DNA from: Oceanospirillum sp048264105
GTDB lineage: Bacteria; Pseudomonadota; Gammaproteobacteria; Pseudomonadales; Halomonadaceae
Direction of reading: 5' to 3'
Length of the DNA stretch: 64,000 nucleotides
Assembly: GCA_048264105.1 (NCBI GenBank)
Contig: JBLXDJ010000005.1
Location: forward strand, 124,001 to 188,000
Under the pieces are notes generated by a model that was given only the letters and a program-made list of their open reading frames with translations, ran no database searches and was not told where the DNA came from. Shown here in pieces: positions 49,054-56,892 of the stretch. The stretch's first letter is position 1, and each line of letters starts with the position of its first letter. Both the position numbers and the translations under genes were made by a program.

Positions 49054-50496
49054 ATGAAATTGGGTGCGAAAGCGGATTGGAATGCAGTTTATGCAGAATG
49101 GAAAATGGCCAGTCCGGGGCAGCGTGAACCCAACAAGGATATCTGGAGTCTGCTTCCGGCAGAAACCGAATGGTTCTGGGCAGACGTTGAAGGTGGTGAC
49201 CTCGATAACCTGCACATTATAGGTTCATCAGACTGGAAAGAGGTTTTTGGCAGCTATAAATTAAAAGAGGTTGTCGGTGCTGTCGAAATGAGGGCTGAAG
49301 ATGACCGCTATCGCCATACATCCCGAATTAGAGAGATCGCTTTAGCATCCCGTGAACAACAGGTATTTCCCTCCATTATTCTTGTTGCTGAATCCTTGGA
49401 TGGGCCGTTTGTAGCCATTGATGGTAATCACCGTATGGCTGGCTTTTCCATGGCCGGTGACCTGCAGGGCATGCAGGTACTGATTGGGTTAAGCCCCAAG
49501 CTTTCAACGGAATTTAAGTGGTTTTATTGGGCATTAAAAAGGAAAAAAGAGAGTGATATGAAGATTTTTGTGAGTGTCGCCTCCTATTGTGATGATCTGC
49601 TTTTTTTCACCTTAAAGGACTGTATTGCTAAGGCAACAAACCCGGGGAACATCGTTTTTGCCGTTGTGGATCAGAATGATCAGTCCCAAAAAGAGCTGAT
49701 AGATCAATTAGAATTCAGTGATCAGATTAAGTATGTCTACATCAACAAATTTGAAACTCAGGGCGTTTCCTGGGCGAGGAATATCGCCTTCTCACTGTGG
49801 GATTTTGAAGAGTACTTTTTACAGATCGACTCTCACACATGTTTTGAATCGGGTTGGGATGAAACCCTGATTAAGCAACTGAGTGATCTGCAGAAAGAGG
49901 CTGCCAAGCCGGTAATCTCCACCTATCCTTTTGATTTTCAGCTGGATGATGAAGGCGCTCCGGTTTACAAGGAACCATCGGGTAAGAATGCAATGGTTTT
50001 GCGACCACACCCGGATACGGTGCTCTCTGATGACAGTGCTGTATTACGTTTCCGGGCTGAAAGTGTTCGTTCTGATAAGCCTGTTCCGGGCGCTCATCTG
50101 GCAGCCGGTTTTATTTTTACGACCGGCAATTTTATAGAAGAGATACCTTACGATCCGTATTTGTATTTTCACGGTGAAGAGCAGAGTCTGAGTCTGCGTG
50201 CTTATACCCGGGGATGGGATATCTACCATCCCGTGTGGACACCTCTTTACCATAACTATAAGAAGGTCGATGTCAGTTACAGTGCCCAGCACTGGCATGA
50301 AAGTGTCAGAGATAAACGTGCTCTGACGACCTCGTATCTGAAAAAACGCTCTAAACTTCGGTTGAATCGATTACTTTTTGGCGATGGTATTCCGGGCAGC
50401 GCTTATGGTCTGGGGAGTGAACGATCGCTGGCTGATTATAGTGAATTTAGTGGTATTAATTATCTGGATAAAACCATCTCGGCACCGGATAAGTGA
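49054..50496 (+). CDS. Polypeptide GlcNAc-transferase-like glycosyltransferase with N-terminal ParB/Srx-like domain
   Basis: 480-aa protein (from ATG 49054; GTG 48982 would add 24 residues and lacks a ribosome site). From residue ~169 the pattern KIFVSVASYCDDLLFFTLKD, then GVSWARNIAFSLW, LQIDSHTCFESGWD and AAGFIFTTGNFIEEIPYDP, then HGEEQSLSLRAYTRGWDIY, matches the GlcNAc family (GT60-like, Skp1 GnT1 type), with DSH as the metal-binding DxD equivalent. Residues 1-165 end in FVAIDGNHRMAGFSMAGD, like ParB/sulfiredoxin-fold proteins. The donor is probably UDP-GlcNAc by family. Next to a protein with over 200 Thr-Pro units it may glycosylate them, which is inference. Confidence 0.75.
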   Translation: MKLGAKADWNAVYAEWKMASPGQREPNKDIWSLLPAETEWFWADVEGGDLDNLHIIGSSDWKEVFGSYKLKEVVGAVEMRAEDDRYRHTSRIREIALASREQQVFPSIILVAESLDGPFVAIDGNHRMAGFSMAGDLQGMQVLIGLSPKLSTEFKWFYWALKRKKESDMKIFVSVASYCDDLLFFTLKDCIAKATNPGNIVFAVVDQNDQSQKELIDQLEFSDQIKYVYINKFETQGVSWARNIAFSLWDFEEYFLQIDSHTCFESGWDETLIKQLSDLQKEAAKPVISTYPFDFQLDDEGAPVYKEPSGKNAMVLRPHPDTVLSDDSAVLRFRAESVRSDKPVPGAHLAAGFIFTTGNFIEEIPYDPYLYFHGEEQSLSLRAYTRGWDIYHPVWTPLYHNYKKVDVSYSAQHWHESVRDKRALTTSYLKKRSKLRLNRLLFGDGIPGSAYGLGSERSLADYSEFSGINYLDKTISAPDK

Positions 50497-50556
50497 TCTG
50501 CGATAGTTATCGCGCAGAATAATTTTTTAACCCGTCTCTGAATATAGGGAAGCGCT

Positions 50557-51600
50557 ATGCGTGCACTTTTGATAAGTGTTTTCTTACTCACCTGTTATGT
50601 CTCCAGCCCGTCTCAGGCTCAGGAAGGTATGTATGTCGGTGGGTTTTACGAAGCCGTCACAACCGACAGCAAAAAGAAAACCGATGCCGATTATGATTAT
50701 ATTGATAGCGGCAACGGGCCGGGTCTGGAGTTGGGTGTACTCTTTACGCCAGAGTGGGGTGCGAGACTGGAGTGGGGGCAGCAGGATTATGACAGAGCTT
50801 CTGCACTGGCATCCGGTGGCACCGAACGGCGTTTAGGCATCGATCTGATGTATCGGTTTACCGAGAAAAATCATCTTTATACTTTTGCAGGCTTTAAAAG
50901 TGTCACCCCGGGGTTGGGGCATTCGGTGATCAATGCCGGTCTGGGGGGCAGTATTCCAGTTGCTGATCGTTGGTCTGTATTCGCCGAGGGTACGGTTTAT
51001 CAGGGGATGAAGACCTCTTTCACGGATCTTGGCACCAAAGCGGGTATTCGCTATCAGTTTTATAACAGTGAAACGGATTTTATTAATCCTCACAAACCGG
51101 TTCATACCGTGATTATTTCTGTACCTGAGCCGGATCTTGATAAAGATGGTGTGATTGACCGACTGGATCTCTGTCCGGGAACGCCAATGCAGTATCTGGT
51201 GAATGAAGATGGTTGTACGATTGCCGAGCAGTTTGTGGTGTCGATGCAGCTGAATGTACTCTTCCCGAACGATTCCTCTGATGTTGATCCGGCCTACTAT
51301 CCGGAAATTAAGAAGGTTGCTGACTTTATGGCGCGTAATCCGGAAACCGCTGTTGAGATTGGTGGCCATACATCGGCACCGGCTTCATTCGAGTACAACC
51401 TTAAGCTTTCTGATGCCCGTGCTAAGGCTGTTGCCAGAGTTCTGGTTGATGAGTTCAGGGTTGATCCCGCACGGGTAACGGGGAAAGGCTATGGTGAATC
51501 CCGTTTGCTGGATCCGGCAGATAATGAGATGGCTCATAGTACCAACCGACGTATTGAAGCCATTATCTACGCCGTTGATCTGCAAAACCTGACCCGTTAA
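50557..51600 (+). CDS. OmpA family outer membrane protein
   Basis: 347-aa outer membrane protein. The signal peptide ends near SQAQE (residue ~22). An 8-strand-like beta domain (residues ~25-180) is followed by a calcium-type linker DLDKDGVIDRLDLCPGTP and a C-terminal OmpA peptidoglycan-binding domain (FPNDSSDVDPAYYPEIKKVADFM, in part DVDPAYYPEIKKV; VEIGGHTSAPASF; SDARAKAVARVL; VTGKGYGESRLL). It would tie the secreted structure or outer membrane to peptidoglycan. It is last in the set and ends with a terminator. Confidence 0.92.
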   Translation: MRALLISVFLLTCYVSSPSQAQEGMYVGGFYEAVTTDSKKKTDADYDYIDSGNGPGLELGVLFTPEWGARLEWGQQDYDRASALASGGTERRLGIDLMYRFTEKNHLYTFAGFKSVTPGLGHSVINAGLGGSIPVADRWSVFAEGTVYQGMKTSFTDLGTKAGIRYQFYNSETDFINPHKPVHTVIISVPEPDLDKDGVIDRLDLCPGTPMQYLVNEDGCTIAEQFVVSMQLNVLFPNDSSDVDPAYYPEIKKVADFMARNPETAVEIGGHTSAPASFEYNLKLSDARAKAVARVLVDEFRVDPARVTGKGYGESRLLDPADNEMAHSTNRRIEAIIYAVDLQNLTR

Positions 51601-51626
51601 TCCAACGATTGACGCCCTAAAAAAGT

Positions 51627-51660
51627 AAAAGCGCTGCGGTTATCCCGTGGCGCTTTTTTA
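51627..51660 (+). terminator. Intrinsic terminator after the OmpA-family gene
   Basis: AAAAGCGC pairs with GCGCTTTT, with an inner CGG/CCG pair, followed by a T-run. It closes the 34-51.6 kb gene set. Confidence 0.87.
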
Positions 51661-51726
51661 TATGCGTTTATTGCCAATCTCTGTGGCTATGTTTGCAGGT
51701 GTTGGTGGTTAACCGTGTCCGTTATA

Positions 51727-53076
51727 TCAGTAATACAGGGTTGCGCTGACTTTTAGCCCCCCAAGATCGGATTGGTCAAAGCTCAGTTCACCCTGATAGC
51801 TCTGACAGATCGATTGGCAGATGGATAGCCCCAGACCGTGACCGGATACACTCTCATCCAGTTTTGTACCTCTTTTCGTGAGCTGCTGCTGTTCCTCTGG
51901 GCTGACCCCTGCGCCGTTGTCTTCAATGATAAACACGATGCCTGAGCGCTGAGAATCCTGTAAGAACTCAAGTGTTAAGGTCACGTCACTGCGGGCGTAC
52001 TTTGCGGCGTTATCCAGCACATTGCCCAGTAGCTCCAGGGTATCGTCCCGGTCAATGCGGATACCATCCTGTGCTGTCAGCTCTGACGGAAAAGCCGACT
52101 GAATGGATATGGCAGGGTAGATACGCTGCATCACCTGAATTAACGGCGGCAGATCTTCAAGGGGGTAAAACATCTGTCCCGGCAGGCAGCGGCCCGCGAT
52201 ACGGGCACGTTTCAGTTCCCGATCCAGCAGGTACTGAATTTGATTCAGTGCATCGGTCATTTTCTCCTGCTGATCCGTTGGCAGTTCCCGCTTCTGAATC
52301 TGCAATTGTTGTAACGGGCGTTTCAGTTCGTGGGCAAAGTTGCCCAGAGCGGTGCGGGAGCGCTCGGTACGTTGTCCCAGCTGATCCAGCAGCCGGTTGA
52401 TCTCATCGCTGAGCGGTTGTATCTCCCGGGGCGAGGCGAAGCTGGCGTTTTCCTCACCTCCCTGATGTAAAGCGCGTACCCGTTGCCTGAGCTGTTCAAA
52501 GAAGCGGAAGCTACGACGGATACTGTGCCCCTGAAGCCACCAGAGCAGTGTAAAAGCGATAAGCAGGAAGCTCATCACGCTCAGGTTGAAGAGGCGGGTA
52601 TCGTGCGCGAGAGGGTGAATGTCTTCAGCTACCCAAACCGAAATAAGCTGGTTGTGTCGCTTCACTTCGGTTCTGTAGGTTAGCAGGAGTTGCTCATCAA
52701 TCAGTTCATCAGGAGCGAGTACCGCTTTGGTCAGCAGCTGATCGGGCAATTCAATATCCCAGAGTGAACGTGAGCGAATTCTGTTTTCTTCCGGCAGCGT
52801 GATCTGATAATAGTGTCCGGAGAAAGCCCTTCGGTAAATATCCGGTATGCGGCCTTCATTCAGTATCAGGGTGTCATCGGGGCCGAGTTCAAGGGCTGCG
52901 ATAAAGCTTTCGGCATCATGTTCCAGTCGGCTCAGCACATAGTTTCGTGTCAGGTTCTGTGACAACGTACTGATCAGCAGCAGGGTGATCACCAGAACAA
53001 TCAGCAGTGACAGCAGCAGCCGAAACCGCAGCGCGCTTTCTATCGACTTGCCTTCAGACGATCTGAACTGAAACAT
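51727..53076 (-). CDS. Sensor histidine kinase (QseC/PhoQ-type)
   Basis: 449-aa inner-membrane kinase. TM1 (LLLSLLIVLVITLLLISTL), a periplasmic domain of ~130 residues, TM2 (LSVMSFLLIAFTLLWWL), HAMP-like linker, phospho-acceptor His in NFAHELKRPLQQLQIQ, and a HATPase domain with DNGAGVSPEEQ and GHGLGLSIC. It is 74 bp downstream of its response regulator gene. Because it lies in the same direction next to cytochrome genes, it may sense a redox or oxidised-substrate signal. Confidence 0.92.
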   Translation of the reverse strand: MFQFRSSEGKSIESALRFRLLLSLLIVLVITLLLISTLSQNLTRNYVLSRLEHDAESFIAALELGPDDTLILNEGRIPDIYRRAFSGHYYQITLPEENRIRSRSLWDIELPDQLLTKAVLAPDELIDEQLLLTYRTEVKRHNQLISVWVAEDIHPLAHDTRLFNLSVMSFLLIAFTLLWWLQGHSIRRSFRFFEQLRQRVRALHQGGEENASFASPREIQPLSDEINRLLDQLGQRTERSRTALGNFAHELKRPLQQLQIQKRELPTDQQEKMTDALNQIQYLLDRELKRARIAGRCLPGQMFYPLEDLPPLIQVMQRIYPAISIQSAFPSELTAQDGIRIDRDDTLELLGNVLDNAAKYARSDVTLTLEFLQDSQRSGIVFIIEDNGAGVSPEEQQQLTKRGTKLDESVSGHGLGLSICQSICQSYQGELSFDQSDLGGLKVSATLYY

Positions 53077-53150
53077 CGTATAGGGGGTATCCTGTTGGTG
53101 GTGACGAATGGTCAGGCGATGGGCGCCAGAGGCTCCGCTGAAAACCAGAA

Positions 53151-53816
53151 TCAGGCTTCTGCTAATAGCTGATACCCCTGCCCTCTGAGTGTGCGAATGC
53201 GGTCTTTCCCCAGATACTGTCGCAGCTTATTGATATAAACCTCAATCACATTACTGTCTCTCAGGTGATCATCTTCATAAATATGTTCACTCAGACAGCT
53301 TTTGGACAGCACCTGATTGGGATGCAGCAGCATAAAGCGCAGCAATTTGAATTCATTGGCGCTGAGTAAAATCGTCTGCTGGTCGAGCTTCAGTTCCCGG
53401 GTGTCGGTGTCCAGTACAATCTGACCAACGCTGATCTGGTTGCAGGCCTGTCCGTGATGACGGCGCAGAACGGCATCGAGCCGTGCCAGTAACTCTTCGG
53501 TATGAAACGGCTTGCCCACATAGTCATCCGCACCGGCTTTCAGTCCATCGACCCGTTCATGCCAGGAATCACGGGCGGTCAGAATAAGAACCGGTGTCAG
53601 GTTATTTTGTTGCCGAAGCTCCTCCAGCACCTGAAGCCCGTTTTTCTCCGGCAGGCCCAGATCCAGAATAACGGCATCAAAGTTTTCCTCCGAAGCCAGG
53701 TGAAGCGCGTCAATGCCGTTATGGGCCAGTTCAACGGCATAGCCCGCCTTACGAAGGTCAGGAGCCAGTGCATCGCATAAAATAAGATCGTCTTCGACCA
53801 GTAGTAATTTCACCAT
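53151..53816 (-). CDS. OmpR/PhoB family response regulator
   Basis: 221-aa two-component regulator. Receiver: acidic pair VEDD, phospho-Asp in VILDLGLPEKNG, Thr/Ser in ILTARDS and Lys in VGKPF. The C-terminal winged helix includes FKLLRFMLLHPNQVLSK and DSNVIEVYINKLRQYLGKDRIRTLRGQGY. It is paired with the kinase downstream, as in the QseB-QseC group. Confidence 0.93.
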   Translation of the reverse strand: MVKLLLVEDDLILCDALAPDLRKAGYAVELAHNGIDALHLASEENFDAVILDLGLPEKNGLQVLEELRQQNNLTPVLILTARDSWHERVDGLKAGADDYVGKPFHTEELLARLDAVLRRHHGQACNQISVGQIVLDTDTRELKLDQQTILLSANEFKLLRFMLLHPNQVLSKSCLSEHIYEDDHLRDSNVIEVYINKLRQYLGKDRIRTLRGQGYQLLAEA

Positions 53817-53947
53817 CGACTCCTTTGCATAAACGTTTCCCTGTTCTGAATGATCGTTTTATAACTGCCGCTTTATGATTGCTTCTTTATAACTATCGCT
53901 TTTTAAGAGAGCAGCTGGATTCCATGGCGATTCATGGGCCGGAGTAC

Positions 53948-54316
53948 TCAATCTTCCAGCTCCTGTTCCAGAATTTCTCCGGTTTCAGCGTCTAACTCGT
54001 ATTCCCAGACTTCGCCACGGTCATTGAGATACTCAAGCTCATAAATCAGTCGGCCATGGTCGCGCTCCAGCTCAGCATCCAGCAGGTTGCCTTCAAACTG
54101 ATGCTGGTCGATCAGTTGCAGCAGAGGTCGGATCTTTCCCTGTTGCATCAGCGCCATCACCTCTGAGGCTGATAATTTGTCGCTGGCATAAACCGGCCGT
54201 GTGATGCCGAGCGCCAACGCTGCCGATAACAGAAGCATGAGCCACCAGAGGAGCACTTGCCTCAGATGGTTAGTCGTCCCAGCGACCAAAGTTTGGAATA
54301 TCGACGGTATCTTCAT
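53948..54316 (-). CDS. PepSY-like secreted/membrane protein
   Basis: About 122 aa (ATG 54316, AAGG upstream). A signal/TM segment (QVLLWWLMLLLSAALALGI) is followed by a PepSY-type domain: SASEVMALMQQGKIRPLLQL, then DHGRLIYELEYLNDRGEVWEYELDAETGEIL (in part YELEYLNDRGEVWEYELDA). It overlaps the diheme cytochrome gene by 47 bp, so the two are coupled. PepSY proteins are often found in heme-electron-transfer operons; its exact role is unknown. Confidence 0.82.
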   Translation of the reverse strand: MKIPSIFQTLVAGTTNHLRQVLLWWLMLLLSAALALGITRPVYASDKLSASEVMALMQQGKIRPLLQLIDQHQFEGNLLDAELERDHGRLIYELEYLNDRGEVWEYELDAETGEILEQELED

Positions 54317-54848
54317 CAAAAATGCCTTGTTCTGCTTTTTCATGACAGGCCTGACATTGAGAGAAACTGCCCACATCAGGGTTATTCAGAACCATTTTGC
54401 GGTAGTTGATCTCGTCATGTTTGTGTTCAAAGTAGTTTAACTCAGTGATGCGTATAGGGGGCTGCTGACTATCAATTCCCCGGGTGAATTTGCGGAATTT
54501 ACCGGCATTACCGCTATCGCTGGCGTTGTCAGACAGATAACGGGTCAGTTCTTCCCGGGTTTCAGCATCAAGAGCGGCATCTTCACCAAAGTGATTTCCC
54601 AGATCCCCCATCATCGCTTCCCAGCCTGCCTTGGGTAAGAGTTGAGCCGGATAGGCGATATGGCAGGCTCCGCATTCCTCGATATGGGTCGCATTGCCGG
54701 TGTTTTTTGCCTGATAGCCTTCTTCGTGCTCATCGCCCCACCAGCTACTTTGTGCCTGTTGGGTAAAGCCACTGAGGCCGACGAAAAGAGCGGTTGTGAG
54801 CAAAGCTCCACCTATCGGCCAGCGTATCTTTTCCAGTAACGTTTTCAT
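54270..54848 (-). CDS. Diheme cytochrome c (DHC)
   Basis: 192-aa exported cytochrome with two heme sites CGACH (near residue 60) and CQACH (near 172). A signal peptide is clear (ALLTTALFVGLSGFTQQAQA-like, residues 15-35). It matches the DHC partner of SHP in gene sets described from Rhodobacter and Shewanella. ATG 54848 has GGAG upstream. It should pass electrons between membrane cytochrome b and SHP in the periplasm. Confidence 0.88.
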   Translation of the reverse strand: MKTLLEKIRWPIGGALLTTALFVGLSGFTQQAQSSWWGDEHEEGYQAKNTGNATHIEECGACHIAYPAQLLPKAGWEAMMGDLGNHFGEDAALDAETREELTRYLSDNASDSGNAGKFRKFTRGIDSQQPPIRITELNYFEHKHDEINYRKMVLNNPDVGSFSQCQACHEKAEQGIFDEDTVDIPNFGRWDD

Positions 54849-54960
54849 AATCTGCTCCTGCATGTTCCAGCGTTAAATCTAAAATTGGGGTTAAGTTCTG
54901 AGGGGTATTCGTTGTGACTATTTTCTGCCCCCTGTTCTGAATCCTGTTTTGACTATCGTG

Positions 54961-55419
54961 CTACTGGGACTGTATCCAAAGCAGCAGATCACCTTTCTCC
55001 TGTGAGGTGCACTCTCTGCCGAGAGTCCATTTGCAGTTCCGTTTCAGCCATTTACGGATCTTTTTCTCGCGGCTTAACCGTTCCGGATTGACAGAGGGGG
55101 CAAGGGGCTCGATCGCTCTGTTGGTTCGAACGTGCCTGCCCGGTTGCGTGAGATCTTTGCCGTGGCAATCGACACAGCTGCGTTGTACAGGCGATTTATT
55201 GTGTTCAAAGCTTTGAGACCAGAGCGTTTTGCCTGCCTCCGGGCTGAAATTCCGGCCGCCGCTGGCCTGATATTCCTTCAGTAGGGTGTTGACGGCTTCG
55301 GTATTGTCGTTGGCGGCCAGTACCTGAGATGAGACGCCAACGGCCAGCCACATGGCTAAGGACGCTGCTGAAAAGCTGATCTGAACAGGGTTTATCCGCT
55401 TATGATGAATGCTGGGCAT
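54961..55419 (-). CDS. SHP-type monoheme cytochrome c (DUF1924)
   Basis: 152-aa periplasmic cytochrome with one heme site CVDCH, preceded by a signal peptide (FSAASLAMWLAVGVSSQVLA). The C-terminal part (EKKIRKWLKRNCKWTLGRECTSQEKGDLL, in part KWTLGRECTSQEKGDL) is the DUF1924/SHP pattern, including the Cys pair. SHP has a high-spin heme that binds O2 or nitrogen compounds via a labile Asn ligand. It overlaps the cytochrome b gene by 20 bp. Confidence 0.87.
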   Translation of the reverse strand: MPSIHHKRINPVQISFSAASLAMWLAVGVSSQVLAANDNTEAVNTLLKEYQASGGRNFSPEAGKTLWSQSFEHNKSPVQRSCVDCHGKDLTQPGRHVRTNRAIEPLAPSVNPERLSREKKIRKWLKRNCKWTLGRECTSQEKGDLLLWIQSQ

Positions 55420-56020
55420 GGTTGCTCTCCTTGCGAGGTTCTGTGTCCGCTTGGTTGTCCTTATGCTGAGGTTTTTTGCCGGTGATCATGGCGCGCACCA
55501 GATTCTCCCGATGCAAAAGGCTGCTGATCAGTACGCCTGCAAGATGAATAACAACCAGAAACAGCAGGCCATGACCGAGCGCATCGTGCAGGCTTTCTGT
55601 GAGCGAGTTGCTGAAAATGCTGAGGAAGCTATTGGCCAGAGGTCCTTCGCCTTCTCCTGCCAGCATGATCATGCCCAAAAAGCATTGCATCAGAAGTGCT
55701 CCGAGCAGAATAAACACCATCAGGCCTCCTGCCGGATTGTGTCCGGTATAGTGCTCGGGTTTGCGACTCAGCAGGCTTTTCAGGTAGCGTTTTTGCGCCT
55801 GTTTGCCGTACATAAAGTTAGAAAAGCGGGCATAGCGTGTGCCGATAATGCCCCAGACCAGCCGGAACAGAATCAGCAGGCTGATACCGTAGCCGGCGTA
55901 GATATGGATGACATCCGGGCCATCTTCACTGGCAAAGGCGATGATAAAAAGCAGGGCCAGTGACCAGTGAAAAACTCTTAGCAGAGGGTCCCAGACTTTG
56001 ATGCTGCTGTTATCCTTCAT
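55400..56020 (-). CDS. Cytochrome b561-type membrane protein
   Basis: 206-aa inner-membrane cytochrome with four TM helices. Heme-ligand His residues lie in VFHWSLALLF and ALGHGLLFLVVIHLAGVL; another is in VIHIYAGYGISLL. It is the first gene of the SHP-DHC set and probably passes quinol electrons to DHC. The start follows a small gap to alkB, which is divergent. Confidence 0.88.
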   Translation of the reverse strand: MKDNSSIKVWDPLLRVFHWSLALLFIIAFASEDGPDVIHIYAGYGISLLILFRLVWGIIGTRYARFSNFMYGKQAQKRYLKSLLSRKPEHYTGHNPAGGLMVFILLGALLMQCFLGMIMLAGEGEGPLANSFLSIFSNSLTESLHDALGHGLLFLVVIHLAGVLISSLLHRENLVRAMITGKKPQHKDNQADTEPRKESNHAQHSS

Positions 56021-56184
56021 GGTGAAATCCTCATGAGATGGTTCAGGGTTAATCGTGCCGGTGGCAGGATGAGCCCCGTTTGAGGTTTCCAGTTTAGAGA
56101 AGCAGTCTTAAACCAAACTTAAAGTGCGACGAATATTAATGGCTCGTTGAATTTGTTTATTTCCGGTCAGGAGTGATGAGGCAG

Positions 56185-56865
56185 ATGCAGCAGGATCTTT
56201 TCTTACAGAGCAGTGCTGATGAGCCGGTGTTGGCGGATTCACCAAATGAGCAGGCCAGGTTAATCGCCATTTCAGACGAAGCGTTGCTCTTAAAGTCAGC
56301 GTTGACACCTGTTGCCAGTCGAATATTGGCGCAGATAGAAACAGTGGCTGTTTCTAATCCCTTCCGGCAGCGCTATACGCCGGGAGGGCATCAGATGTCT
56401 GTGGCGATGACCTGTTGTGGAGAGGTTGGTTGGGTGACTGATCAGCAGGGGTATCGCTATAGTGCCGTTGAACCTGAGAGCGGGCGCAGATGGCTGCCAA
56501 TTCCCTCTGAATGGTTGCAGTGGGTTCAGCAGTTAGCTGCAAGGGTGGGTTTTGAGGGTTTTGCACCGGATTCCTGTCTGATCAACCGATACGCTCCGGG
56601 AGCTGGAATGGGGTTGCATCAGGATCGTGACGAGCGGGACCTTTCTGCACCGATTGTCTCGTTTTCCCTTGGTGCTCCTGCCGTGTTCCGCTGGGGAGGC
56701 CTGACACGACAGGAACCGGTGACTGAGTTTCTGCTGGAGCATGGCGACGTTCTGATTTGGGGTGGGGCAGACCGGCTGCGTTTTCATGGTGTGAAAAAGA
56801 TGAAACGCTATCACCATCCGCTAACAGAAGGCTATCGCTATAATCTGACCTTCAGGCAGAGCTGA
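56185..56865 (+). CDS. alkB: Alpha-ketoglutarate-dependent DNA/RNA dealkylase AlkB
   Basis: 226-aa Fe(II)/2-oxoglutarate dioxygenase that removes methyl groups from DNA bases. The iron ligands are visible: HxD in GLHQDRDE and the later His in LRFHGV; the 2-oxoglutarate-binding Arg pair is in GYRYNLTFRQ. Substrate-site stretches NPFRQRYTPGGHQMSV and LINRYAPGAGMGLH are typical. AGGAG lies 11 bases before ATG 56185; earlier starts at 56173 and 56176 are too close to it. Confidence 0.93.
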   Translation: MQQDLFLQSSADEPVLADSPNEQARLIAISDEALLLKSALTPVASRILAQIETVAVSNPFRQRYTPGGHQMSVAMTCCGEVGWVTDQQGYRYSAVEPESGRRWLPIPSEWLQWVQQLAARVGFEGFAPDSCLINRYAPGAGMGLHQDRDERDLSAPIVSFSLGAPAVFRWGGLTRQEPVTEFLLEHGDVLIWGGADRLRFHGVKKMKRYHHPLTEGYRYNLTFRQS

Positions 56866-56892
56866 ACTCTCGTCAGGCTAGGTCAGGTCAGG

